Source: Luteimicrobium xylanilyticum
GTDB taxonomy: Bacteria > Actinomycetota > Actinomycetes > Actinomycetales > Cellulomonadaceae
Reading direction: 5' to 3'
NCBI RefSeq assembly: GCF_009429125.1
Contig: NZ_CP045529.1
Location: 3,844,001 to 3,908,000, forward strand
DNA: 64,000 bases
Positions within the stretch are counted from its first letter, which is position 1, and the number at the start of each line of letters is the position of its first letter. The notes below the pieces were generated by a model. That model was not told the DNA's origin. It ran no database searches and worked only from the letters and a program-made list of their open reading frames with translations. The translations under genes and the position numbers were made by a program. Shown in pieces: positions 17,685 through 25,923 of the stretch.

Positions 17685-18896
17685 GTGGCCGACGACGACT
17701 CCCCCGCCCGCTTCGCGTCCCTGCCCGTGCGCCCGCCCGTCCTGCCGATGCTCGCCAAGGCGGTCGGGACCATCCCGCGCGACGACGCTGCCGCGGACGC
17801 GCCCGACCCCGACTCCGGCTGGTCGTACGAGCCCAAGTGGGACGGGTTCCGCTGCATCGTGTTCCGCGACGGCGACGACGTCGAGCTCGGGAGCCGCAAC
17901 ACCAAGCCCCTCACGCGCTACTTCCCGGAGGTCGTCGAGGCGCTGCTCGCGGCGCTGCCGGAACGGTGCGTCGTCGACGGGGAGCTCGTGGTCGTCCGGC
18001 CGGAGCCCGGGACGGACGAGGACGGGGCTCCGTCGTCAGCGACACGCCTCGACTTCGACCGCCTGCAGGACCGCATCCACCCCGCCGCGTCGCGCGTCAG
18101 GCTGCTGGCCGAGCAGACGCCCGCCTCGTTGGTCGTGTTCGACCTCCTGGCGCTGGGCGACGACGACCTCACCGGGCGGCCGCTCGCGGAGCGCCGCAGG
18201 CTTCTTGAGGACGCCCTGGGCGACACGAGCCGCACCCGGGTGACGTCCGCGGCGGACCTCACGACGTCGTCGGGCGTGTACCTGTCCCAGACCACGCGCG
18301 ACCCGGACGAGGCCCGGCGCTGGTTCGAGGTGTTCGAGGGCGCGGGGCTCGACGGCGTCGTCGCCAAACCCCTCGCCTCCACCTACCAGCCCGACAAGCG
18401 CGGCTGGGCGAAGATCAAGCACGAGCGGACCGCCGACGTCGTCGTCGCCGGGTACCGCCTGCACAAGACCTCGACCGAGGAGCGGCCGCTGCTCGGCTCG
18501 CTCCTCCTCGGCCTGTACGACGACGGCGGCACCCTCCACCACGTGGGTGTCGCCGCGTCCTTCACGACGGCGAGGCGGGCGGAGCTCGTCGACGAGCTGA
18601 GGAAGCTCGAGATCCCGCTCACCCAGCACCCGTGGGCGCGCTGGCAGACCGATGCCACGTCCGGAGACTCGCGCCTTCCGGGCGGGGTCTCGCGGTGGAA
18701 CGCCAAGAAGGACCTGTCGTTCGTGCCGCTCGACCCGGTGCTCGTCGCGGAGGTGCGGTACGAGCACATGGAGGGCGACCGGTTCCGGCACACCGCCCGG
18801 CTCGTGCGCTGGCGCGAGGACCGCGACCCCGAGACGTGCACCTACGAGCAGCTCGAGGAGGTCGCGCGCTACGACCTGGCGGACGTCCTGCGCTGA
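17685..18896 (+). CDS. ligC: ATP-dependent DNA ligase, LigC type
   Basis: 403-residue ligase with only the nucleotidyltransferase and OB-fold domains, the size of mycobacterial LigC (about 350-360 residues) plus short insertions. Motif I is YEPKWDGFR with Lys51 as the adenylated residue. Further motifs are GSRNTKPLTRYFPE (III region), VVDGELVV, DGVVAKPLAS (IV) and WAKIKHERTADVVVAGYR (V). In mycobacteria LigC works with Prim-PolC in base-excision repair, and a matching polymerase gene lies at 25923-27098. GTG at 17685 is favoured by the -10 box 7 bases upstream. Confidence 0.93.
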   Translation: MADDDSPARFASLPVRPPVLPMLAKAVGTIPRDDAAADAPDPDSGWSYEPKWDGFRCIVFRDGDDVELGSRNTKPLTRYFPEVVEALLAALPERCVVDGELVVVRPEPGTDEDGAPSSATRLDFDRLQDRIHPAASRVRLLAEQTPASLVVFDLLALGDDDLTGRPLAERRRLLEDALGDTSRTRVTSAADLTTSSGVYLSQTTRDPDEARRWFEVFEGAGLDGVVAKPLASTYQPDKRGWAKIKHERTADVVVAGYRLHKTSTEERPLLGSLLLGLYDDGGTLHHVGVAASFTTARRAELVDELRKLEIPLTQHPWARWQTDATSGDSRLPGGVSRWNAKKDLSFVPLDPVLVAEVRYEHMEGDRFRHTARLVRWREDRDPETCTYEQLEEVARYDLADVLR

Positions 18897-18899
18897 CCG

Positions 18900-18957
18900 C
18901 GAAGTAGTACGGCCGCCGGTATACCTCGCGAGGTATACCGGCGGCCGTACTACTTCG
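18900..18957. repeat. Perfect 58-bp palindrome
   Basis: The 29 bases 18900-18928 (starting CGAAGTAGTACGG, ending ATACCTCG) are followed immediately by their exact reverse complement (18929-18957), with no spacer; the centre is CCTCGCGAGG. It lies 4 bases after the ligase stop and 13 before the end of the convergent MmpL gene, so bidirectional termination is likely. Confidence 0.9.
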
Positions 18958-18969
18958 GCGGGAGGGGCG

Positions 18970-21285
18970 TCAGGCGGACGCGCCCACCGGCTCACGGTCC
19001 CGGCGAGCGTCGCGCTCCTCGAGCCGCTTGACGAGCTTGTCGCCCTCGACGTCCAGGTTCGGCAGGATCTTGTCGAGCCACTTCGGCAGCCACCAGGCCT
19101 TCTCGCCGGCCAGCGCCATGACGGCCGGGATGAGCGTCATCCGGACGACGAACGCGTCGATCAGGATGCCGAACGCCAGGGCGAAGCCGATCTGCTTGAT
19201 CATCGTGTCGTCACCGAAGATGAAGCCCGAGAACACGGAGATCATGATGATCGCCGCCGCGACGACGACGCGCGCCGCCCCGCGGAACCCGTCGATCACG
19301 CCCTTGACGCCCGGGTGCCCGTGGACGTGCGACTCGCGCATCGAAGACACGAGGAACATCTGGTAGTCCATCGCGAGCCCGTAGAGGATGCCCGTGACGA
19401 TGATCGGCAGGAAGCTCAGGATCGGCCCGGGTGTGTCGAAGCCGAAGAGGTTCTTGAGCCAGCCCCACTGGAACAGGGCGGTCGTGGCGCCCAGCGACGC
19501 ACCGATCGTGAGGACGAACCCGAGGGTCGCGGTGACCGGCACGTAGATCGAGCGGAACACCAGCAGCAGGATCACCAGCGAGATCACGACGATGATCGCG
19601 ACGTACGGGATGAGCGCGTCGGAGAGGACCTTGGACATGTCGATGTTCATGGCGGTCACGCCGGTGACCCCGAGGTCTGCTCCGGCGGCGCTGGCCACTC
19701 CCGGAGCTCGCAGGGCGTGCACCAGGTCGATGGTGCCCTGGTCCGTGGGGCCGGCGTCGGGCACGACGGTGAACGTCGCCGTGCGGCCGTCCTGCGACAC
19801 GGCGCCGGGGATGACGGCGGTCACGTGGTCGACGTCCGCGAGCGCGTCCTTGACCGAGGTGATGCCCTTGGCGCCGAGCGCCTGGTCGCCGCTCGCGACG
19901 ACGAGGAGGGGCCCGTTGAAGCCCTCGCCGAACCCGGCGGTGACGGCGTCGTAGGACTGCCGCTCGACGGTCCCGGTGTTCGCGGTGCCCGACGACGGCA
20001 GGTTGAGGTCCATCTTCGTGAACGGCACGGCGAGCGCACCGAGCAGGACCACGACGCCGACGGTCACCCACGCGGGACGCTTGGCGATGCCCTGGGCCCA
20101 ACGGGTCGCGGGGCCGTGCGTCGCGCCGTCGGGGTGCGCGGCGGCCTTGGCGGCGTTCTTCTCGCGCTGCTTGGGCGTGACGAGCCGCTCCCCGACGAAG
20201 CCGAGCAGCGCCGGGAGCAGGGTCAGGGCGACGAGGACGGCGATGATCACGGTGCCCGCCGCGACGAGCGCCATGGTCGTGAGGAAGCTGATGCCGATGA
20301 TCGACAGGCCCGAGAGGGAGACGACGACGGTCAGGCCCGCGAAGAACACGGCCGACCCGGCGGTCCCGACGGCGCGGCCTACGGCCTCGTGCGCGGCGAG
20401 CCCCTTGTCGAGGATCAGCCGCCTGGCGCGGTTGGTGATGAACAGGGCGTAGTCGATGCCGACCGCCAGCCCGATCATCAGGGCGAGGATCGGCGTCATC
20501 GAGGTCATGTCGATCACCGACGACAGCGCGTACGCGGAGCCCACGCCGACGCCGACGCCGACGATCGCGGTGAGCAGCGGCATGCCGGCGAGGCGCAGCG
20601 AGCCGAGCGTGATGAGCAGGACGATCGCGGCGATCACCAGGCCGACGATCTCGCGCGGGCCCATCGGGGCCTCGATCGTCTGCGTGAGGTCGGAGCTCGG
20701 CAGGACCGTCAGGCCGGCGTCCTCGGCCTTGTCGGCGGACGCGACGATCGCGTCCGTCGCGCCGTCGGGCAGGGACATCGGGCTGTCGGTGAGCTGGAAC
20801 TGCAGCATCGCGACGCGCCCGTTCGTGGACACCGTCACGCCGTCGACGGCGGTCGCGTCGTCTCCCTTGCCCGTCATGAGCGGCTGCATGGTGACGTCGC
20901 CCGCGGGGGCCAGCGCCTTCTGCATGTCGGCCGGGACCTTCGTGCCGTCGTCGGACGCCTGCGACTTCACCACGTAGTCGCTGGTGTGGATGTCCTTGAC
21001 GACCTGCTCGATCGCGGCCGTGCGCTCAGCCGTGTCGACGCGCTGGCCGTCAGGGGCCTCGAACACGACGGACACGCTCGTGCCCGACGACGACGGGATC
21101 TCCTGCTCGAGGTGGTCCATGACCTCCTGGGAGGCGGTCCCGGGGATGGAGAACTCGGTGGAGGTCTGCGGGGGGTTGATCGCCAGCAGCGCGCCGACGG
21201 CGACGAGCACGACCAACCAGATCGCGAGGACTCGCCCGCGCGCCCGGTAGGCGAGCGAGCCGAGTCGGTACAGCAGTGTGGACAC
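18970..21285 (-). CDS. MMPL/RND family transporter
   Basis: 771 residues with the MmpL plan: one N-terminal helix (VLAIWLVVLVAVGALLAI), a large extracytoplasmic domain, five helices (about 190-370), a second external domain, and a final helix bundle. GLAVGIDYALFITNRARR and GILYGLAMDYQMFLVSSMRE carry the intramembrane Asp-Tyr pairs of proton relay in this family. It should be a proton-driven exporter of lipids or hydrophobic drugs. A TetR-type gene starts the same strand upstream with a tandem operator, so it is probably induced by its substrate. ATG at 21285. Confidence 0.93.
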   Translation of the reverse strand: MSTLLYRLGSLAYRARGRVLAIWLVVLVAVGALLAINPPQTSTEFSIPGTASQEVMDHLEQEIPSSSGTSVSVVFEAPDGQRVDTAERTAAIEQVVKDIHTSDYVVKSQASDDGTKVPADMQKALAPAGDVTMQPLMTGKGDDATAVDGVTVSTNGRVAMLQFQLTDSPMSLPDGATDAIVASADKAEDAGLTVLPSSDLTQTIEAPMGPREIVGLVIAAIVLLITLGSLRLAGMPLLTAIVGVGVGVGSAYALSSVIDMTSMTPILALMIGLAVGIDYALFITNRARRLILDKGLAAHEAVGRAVGTAGSAVFFAGLTVVVSLSGLSIIGISFLTTMALVAAGTVIIAVLVALTLLPALLGFVGERLVTPKQREKNAAKAAAHPDGATHGPATRWAQGIAKRPAWVTVGVVVLLGALAVPFTKMDLNLPSSGTANTGTVERQSYDAVTAGFGEGFNGPLLVVASGDQALGAKGITSVKDALADVDHVTAVIPGAVSQDGRTATFTVVPDAGPTDQGTIDLVHALRAPGVASAAGADLGVTGVTAMNIDMSKVLSDALIPYVAIIVVISLVILLLVFRSIYVPVTATLGFVLTIGASLGATTALFQWGWLKNLFGFDTPGPILSFLPIIVTGILYGLAMDYQMFLVSSMRESHVHGHPGVKGVIDGFRGAARVVVAAAIIMISVFSGFIFGDDTMIKQIGFALAFGILIDAFVVRMTLIPAVMALAGEKAWWLPKWLDKILPNLDVEGDKLVKRLEERDARRDREPVGASA

Positions 21286-21387
21286 GGGGGACTCCGATCG
21301 AGGTGGTGTGGCTACGTCGTCGGAGCCGGAGCGGGTGGAGCGGCGAGGTCGTGCGTAGGGGACGGGCGGGCGGCCGGGGCCGCGACG

Positions 21388-22077
21388 TCAGGTGGCGCCG
21401 GTGCAGTCGTCGCCCGCGGGGATGAGGTGCACGAGCTCCGCGATGACGTCGTCGAGCGCGAGGGCGCCGGGGGCGTCGCCGTCGACCTCACGCACGTGCA
21501 GCCGGCGTGAGTAGACCGCGCCGACCGTCGCCATCACGGCGCCCGGGATCGCGAAGGCGTAGACGGCGTGCACGGGTGGGACGGACTCGTCCTGCCCGCG
21601 CATGAGCTCGACCACGCGGTCTCCCGCCTCGTGCTCGATGCCCGCGAGGTGGGGGACGAGCTCGGGGCTCGCCTCCGTGAGGGCGATCAGCGACCGGAAG
21701 GTCGCCACCGAGTCGGCGGCGAGCAGGGTGTGGACGGCGTCGGCCATGATCGCCTCGCCGACCTCGCGGTGCTGACGGGCGTCGGGCCGCGGATCGGCGG
21801 ACTTGGCGGCGATCCGCCGTTCGACCTCGTCGAGGAGGCCCGCGACCCGGAGCCGGACGACGGCGGTGACGGCCTCTTCCTTCGAGACGAAGTGGTTGAA
21901 GAAGGTGCGCCGGGAGACGTCGGCGCGTCGTGCGACGTCGTCGATCGTGAAGCCGTCGAGGCCGTGCTCGGTCGCGAGCGCGAACGCGGCGGTCGCGAGC
22001 GCCTCCCGCGTGGCCTCGCGCTTGCGGGTGCGGAGGTCCGGCGCCGGGCGGGCGTCGTCGGGGGCGAGCATGGTCAT
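21388..22077 (-). CDS. TetR family transcriptional regulator
   Basis: 229 residues from ATG 22077. The helix-turn-helix is FTIDDVARRADVSRRTFFNHF (within residues 40-60), the standard TetR recognition unit, preceded by TREALATAAFALATEHGLDG. The C-terminal ligand pocket is generic. It precedes the MmpL transporter by 102 bases on the same strand and is divergent from a nitroreductase-like gene. Two tandem palindromes at 22100-22131 overlap the start region. Starts at 22071, 22089 or 22098 are also possible; I kept 22077 as the one nearest the conserved part that leaves the operator untranslated. Confidence 0.88.
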   Translation of the reverse strand: MTMLAPDDARPAPDLRTRKREATREALATAAFALATEHGLDGFTIDDVARRADVSRRTFFNHFVSKEEAVTAVVRLRVAGLLDEVERRIAAKSADPRPDARQHREVGEAIMADAVHTLLAADSVATFRSLIALTEASPELVPHLAGIEHEAGDRVVELMRGQDESVPPVHAVYAFAIPGAVMATVGAVYSRRLHVREVDGDAPGALALDDVIAELVHLIPAGDDCTGAT

Positions 22078-22099
22078 GCGCCCCAGCATGCGCCTCATC

Positions 22100-22131
22100 T
22101 TGCACAGAGTGCAACTCTGCACGAAGTGCAA
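22100..22131. promoter_or_regulatory. Tandem TetR operators
   Basis: TTGCACagaGTGCAA (22100-22114) and TGCACgaaGTGCA (22118-22130) are two copies of one inverted repeat, centres 17 bp apart. They lie between the tetR gene and the divergent nitroreductase gene. The spacing would put two dimers on nearly the same face plus a half-turn, as in QacR-type cooperative binding. Confidence 0.7.
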
Positions 22132-22186
22132 CGAGTGTGACCGTGGTCACCCGGCGCCGGGCGCCGACCCGGCGCACGATGGAGCG

Positions 22187-22606
22187 ATGACCGACGACGA
22201 CCAGCTCACGACCAACCGGCGCGTCATCGAGCAGTTCCGGGCCGGCGGTGAGGTCGACGGCATGCACCGCGACCGGCTGCTCCTGCTCACGACGCGCGGC
22301 CGCCGCACCGGCGAGCTGCGAACCACGCCCGTGCTCGTCGTCGACGACGACCCCACCGGGCTGCGGTTCGTCGTCGCTTCCGGCGCGGGGTCACCCCGGG
22401 TGCCCGGGTGGTTCCACAACCTCGTCGACCAGCCCGTCGTGCACGTCGAGGTCGCCGGCGACGCGTACGACGCCGTCGCCCGGGTCGCGGGCGGGACCGA
22501 GCGGGACGGGCTGTGGGAACGGCTCGTCGAGGCGTACCCGTTCTTCGTCGAGCACGAGAAGCAGGCGGGCCGCGAGCTCCCGCTGGTGATCCTCGACCGC
22601 CGCTGA
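22187..22606 (+). CDS. F420-dependent nitroreductase (Ddn) family protein
   Basis: 139-residue split-barrel protein of the deazaflavin (F420H2)-dependent nitroreductase family, known for quinone and nitroimidazole reduction in mycobacteria. Recognised by LLLLTTRGRRTGELRTTPVL (cofactor phosphate loop), RFVVASGAGSPRVPGWFHNL and the ending ELPLVILDR. The length is typical. ATG at 22187 has a GGAG only 2 bases away, too close for normal use; CACGAT 6 bases upstream could be a -10 of a leaderless gene. Divergent from the TetR gene and possibly under the same operators. Confidence 0.9.
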   Translation: MTDDDQLTTNRRVIEQFRAGGEVDGMHRDRLLLLTTRGRRTGELRTTPVLVVDDDPTGLRFVVASGAGSPRVPGWFHNLVDQPVVHVEVAGDAYDAVARVAGGTERDGLWERLVEAYPFFVEHEKQAGRELPLVILDRR

Positions 22607-22615
22607 CCCCGAGCT

Positions 22616-22671
22616 CGCCGACTGTGACGCCGGATCCGCCGAGGGTGACGCTGTGCGCGTCGACGGTGACG
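22616..22671. repeat. Three 14-bp direct repeats, period 21
   Basis: CGCCGACTGTGACG (22616), CGCCGAGGGTGACG (22637) and CGTCGACGGTGACG (22658) recur exactly every 21 bases just after the nitroreductase stop. They are helically phased (two turns) and share CGYCGANNGTGACG. Function unknown. Confidence 0.7.
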
Positions 22672-22691
22672 TCAGTCGCTGGGACTCCCGC

Positions 22692-22745
22692 GAGAGGTCA
22701 AGATCGGCAACGTCGAGGCCGTTTCGATGCCGATCTCGACCTCTC
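22692..22745. terminator. Stem between convergent genes
   Basis: GAGAGGTCAAGATCGGCA (22692-22709) pairs with TGCCGATCTCGACCTCTC (22728-22745) with one mismatch and an 18-base loop. It lies 36 bases from the end of the oligopeptidase gene and probably terminates both converging transcripts. Confidence 0.6.
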
Positions 22746-22781
22746 ACGCCGCCACCAGGCCCACACCGCGAACGGGGCGCG

Positions 22782-24986
22782 TCAGACCTCGGCGCGACCC
22801 AGCACGTCGAGGATCCACGCGTCCTCGAACGCGATCTCCTCCCACCGGGCGTACCGCCCCGACACCCCGCCGTGCCCCGCGCTCATCTCCGTCTTGAGCA
22901 GGACGGGCGCACCGACGTCGCGCAGCCGGGCGGTCCACTTGGCCGGCTCGACGTACAGGACGCGCGTGTCGTTGAGGCTCGTCGTCGCGAGGATCCGCGG
23001 GTAGTCGGCGTCGTCGCGCACGTTCTCGTACGGCGTGTACGACTTCATGTAGCGGTACACGTCGGCGTCGTGGAGCGGGTCGCCCCACTCGTCCCACTCG
23101 ACGACGGTCAGCGGCAGCGACGGATCGAGGATCGACGTCAGGGCGTCCACGAACGGGACGCCCGCGTGGATCCCGGCGAACAGCTCCGGCGCGAGGTTCG
23201 CGACCGCACCCATGAGGAGCCCGCCCGCGCTGCGACCGTCGGCGACCATGCGCTCCGGGCTCGTCCAGCCCGCGCCGACGAGGTGCCGGGCGACCGCGAC
23301 GAAGTCCGTGAACGTGTTCCTCTTCGTGAGCTCCTTGCCGTCGTCGTACCAGCGGCGACCCAGCTCGCCTCCACCGCGCACGTGCGCGACGGCGAACACG
23401 ACGCCCCGGTCCAGCAGCGACAGGCGCGGGATGGAGAACGACGGGTCGATGCTCGTCTCGTACGAGCCGTACCCGTAGAGCAGCAGCGGCGCGGGCTCCG
23501 CGCGCGTCCCCGCGTTGTCCAGACCCAGCGCGTCCCGCCGCCACACGAGCGAGACCGGGACCTGCGTGCCATCGTCGGCGGTGGCCCACTCGCGGCGCTG
23601 CACGTACTCGGCCGGGTCGAACGGGCGGCCGTCCGGGTCGGGGAGGACGGGCTGGCGCTTGAGCTCGCGCAGCTCACCGGTCGCGACGACGTAGTCGTAG
23701 ACCGTCGCCGGCTCGACGAACGACGCGTACGCGAGGCGGATCGCCGGCTGCCGGAACTCGGGGTTGGCGCCCGTCCCGACCGTGAAGAGGGGCTGGTCGA
23801 AGGGGATCTCCCGCACCTCCCAGGGCGCTTCCCCCGGCGTGACCACACCGACCCGCGCCAGGCCGTCGCGCCGGTAGGAGAGGACGACGTGACCGTCGAA
23901 CGCGTCCACGTCCTCCAGCCGCGTCCCCTGCGACGACGGCACGACCGTGACCGCATGCTCCGGCCCGAGGGGGTCCCCGGTCGGGACCTTCGAGAGCGCG
24001 AGCTCGAAGTTCTCCGGCGCGTCGCCCGAACCGCCGTTGTGCAGGACCAGCAGCGCGTCCGACCGCACCCCCGAGGCCTCCTGCAGCCACAGGTGCTCGA
24101 CCGAGTACTCGACGCCCTCCCGGCGCGGCCAGACGACGCGCGGCTCCCCCGTGACGTCGTCGGCGGGGAGCAACCACACCTCGGACGTGATCTTCGATCC
24201 CATCTCGATGACGACGAACCGCCTCGACCGCGTCAGCCCCGCACCGAGCCAGAACCGCTCGTCGGGCTCGTGGAAGACCTTCACGTCGTCCTCGACGGGG
24301 GCGCCGACGCGGTGACGCCACAGGGTGTCGGGCCGCCACGCGTCGTCGACGGTCGTGTAGAAGAGGTGCTCGCCGTCGGGCGAGAAGAACGCACCCGGGA
24401 ACGTGCCAGGGATCTCGTCGGTGAGGTTCTCGCCCGTCGCGAGGTCGCGGATGCGGAGCGTGAAGCGTTCGTCACCGTCGACGTCGACGGCGTAGAGCGC
24501 GCGCGTGCCGTCGGCGGTGACGTCGAACGAGCCCAGCGAGAAGAACTCGTGGCCCTCGGCCTCGGCGTTCTGGTCGAGGAGGAGCTGCTCGCCGGGCAGC
24601 GCGCTGCCGTCGGCAGGCAGGGCGGGCGGGGCCCAGCCGTCGTCGGCACCGTCCTCGTCGGCGACGGGCACGCGGACGTGCACGGGGTACTGCTTCCCCT
24701 CGACGGTGCGCGTCACGTACCAGTACCCGCCCTCGCGGACCGGCACCGACAGGTCCGTCTCCTGCGTCCGGGACCTGATCTCCTCGAAGAGCCGCGACCG
24801 CAGCGGGGCGAGGTGCGCCGTCGCCGTCCGGGTGTACGCGTTCTCGGCCTCGAGGTACGCGATCACGTCGGGGTTCGACTTGTCGCGCAGCCAATCGTAG
24901 TCGTCGACGAACGCGTCGCCGTGGTGGGAGCGCGTCGTCGGGCGCTTGGCGGCGCGAGGAACGGTGGGCTGGTTCTCGTCGGGCAC
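22782..24986 (-). CDS. ptrB: Oligopeptidase B (S9A serine peptidase)
   Basis: 734-residue cytosolic serine peptidase that cuts short peptides after Lys/Arg. The N-terminal segment (HHGDAFVDDYDWLRDK) and the following seven-bladed propeller precede the C-terminal hydrolase. The nucleophile is in DGRSAGGLLMGAV; LLYGYGSYETSIDPSF and VFAVAHVRGGGELGRRWYDDGK are signature strands. The Asp and His regions are DAD and LKTEMSAGHGGVSGRY. Length and order match the oligopeptidase B subgroup. Monocistronic in appearance, with a strong stem after its end. Confidence 0.94.
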   Translation of the reverse strand: MPDENQPTVPRAAKRPTTRSHHGDAFVDDYDWLRDKSNPDVIAYLEAENAYTRTATAHLAPLRSRLFEEIRSRTQETDLSVPVREGGYWYVTRTVEGKQYPVHVRVPVADEDGADDGWAPPALPADGSALPGEQLLLDQNAEAEGHEFFSLGSFDVTADGTRALYAVDVDGDERFTLRIRDLATGENLTDEIPGTFPGAFFSPDGEHLFYTTVDDAWRPDTLWRHRVGAPVEDDVKVFHEPDERFWLGAGLTRSRRFVVIEMGSKITSEVWLLPADDVTGEPRVVWPRREGVEYSVEHLWLQEASGVRSDALLVLHNGGSGDAPENFELALSKVPTGDPLGPEHAVTVVPSSQGTRLEDVDAFDGHVVLSYRRDGLARVGVVTPGEAPWEVREIPFDQPLFTVGTGANPEFRQPAIRLAYASFVEPATVYDYVVATGELRELKRQPVLPDPDGRPFDPAEYVQRREWATADDGTQVPVSLVWRRDALGLDNAGTRAEPAPLLLYGYGSYETSIDPSFSIPRLSLLDRGVVFAVAHVRGGGELGRRWYDDGKELTKRNTFTDFVAVARHLVGAGWTSPERMVADGRSAGGLLMGAVANLAPELFAGIHAGVPFVDALTSILDPSLPLTVVEWDEWGDPLHDADVYRYMKSYTPYENVRDDADYPRILATTSLNDTRVLYVEPAKWTARLRDVGAPVLLKTEMSAGHGGVSGRYARWEEIAFEDAWILDVLGRAEV

Positions 24987-25056
24987 GGGCCCACCCTAGG
25001 CGTTCGCCCCCACGCCCGGTCAGCGAGAATCCCCGGGGCCGGCCGCGATCGGGGCC

Positions 25057-25923
25057 TCACCCCGCCGTCTGCGACGACGCCGCCCGCTCCCCGACCGACG
25101 CGCGCACGTCGTCGAGGGTGAGGGGGTGCGCCAGGCCGGCCGGGGCCGGCCTCGACGACTCGACGCCCAGGTCCGCGCGGACGTGGACGAGCTCGCCGGG
25201 GTCCAGCTCGCGCCACCCGCTCTCGCCGTCCATCGGCTCGGAGGCGACGACGACGGCGCGCTCCCCCGCGAGCGCCTGCGACCGGGCGTGGATGCGCGCG
25301 CTGCGCGCGTCGAGGGGCTGGCCGCCACGTCGTTCGAGGACGTAGAGGCCGTGCGTCGCCGGAAGCCGGAGCGCCCACAGCTCGTCGGCGGTCGCGAGGA
25401 TGACGTTGAGCGCGAAGACGGGCAGCTCGGCCGCGACCCACCGGACGGCCGCCGTGAGCCCGGCCCCGACGTCACCGCCCGCGCGTCGGATCTCGGCGGT
25501 GACGAGCGCGAACACCCGCTCGGAGTCGGTCGCGCCGCGGACCAGGCCGTCCGTGCCGAGGTCCCGGAGCCGCGCGTCGAGCGTGTCGAGGCCACCCACG
25601 ACACCGTTGTGGGCGAACAGCCGCCCGTCCTGGACGAACGGGTGCGTGTTCTCGACCGTCAGCGCGCCCGTGCTCGCGTACCGGACGTGCGCGACGAAGG
25701 TGGTCGCCTCGACGTCGCGGGCGTCCGTCGCGAAGGACGGGTCCTCGTACGCGGGGAGCGGCTGCTTGTCGACCCGCACGACGCCGTCGGGCCCGAAGAC
25801 CCCGATCCCCGCGCCGTCCGGGTTGCGACGGGACTGGGCGGCGAGCGAGTCGGGGGCGTCGAGCAGCCAGAAGGTCGCGGGGACGGCTCGCGGCCCGGCG
25901 TGCAGGGCGAACAGCCGGCACAT
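25057..25923 (-). CDS. Class II glutamine amidotransferase
   Basis: 288 residues. The chain begins MCRLFALHAGP, so after Met removal Cys becomes the N-terminal nucleophile of the Ntn amidotransferase family. FVAHVRYASTGALTVENTHPF and FAHNGVVGG form the glutamine site (conserved Arg, Asn-Gly and Asp regions). It is the YafJ-like free-standing type, not a domain of GlmS or PurF. ATG at 25923 shares its A with the stop of the upstream Prim-Pol gene (TGATG), so translation is coupled. What receives the ammonia is unknown. Confidence 0.9.
   Translation of the reverse strand: MCRLFALHAGPRAVPATFWLLDAPDSLAAQSRRNPDGAGIGVFGPDGVVRVDKQPLPAYEDPSFATDARDVEATTFVAHVRYASTGALTVENTHPFVQDGRLFAHNGVVGGLDTLDARLRDLGTDGLVRGATDSERVFALVTAEIRRAGGDVGAGLTAAVRWVAAELPVFALNVILATADELWALRLPATHGLYVLERRGGQPLDARSARIHARSQALAGERAVVVASEPMDGESGWRELDPGELVHVRADLGVESSRPAPAGLAHPLTLDDVRASVGERAASSQTAG

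Noticed and set aside
18900-18957. Palindrome considered as a replication origin or phage attachment site
   Set aside because: No replication gene, integrase or tRNA is near; position between convergent gene ends favours termination.
18652-21510. 952-codon open frame on the plus strand opposite the MmpL gene
   Set aside because: Shadow of the MmpL gene; composition is dominated by Arg, Gly, Asp and His and no family motif is present.
22616-22671. Short regular repeats considered as a CRISPR array
   Set aside because: Repeats are 14 bp with 7-bp spacers, only three copies, and no cas genes are near.
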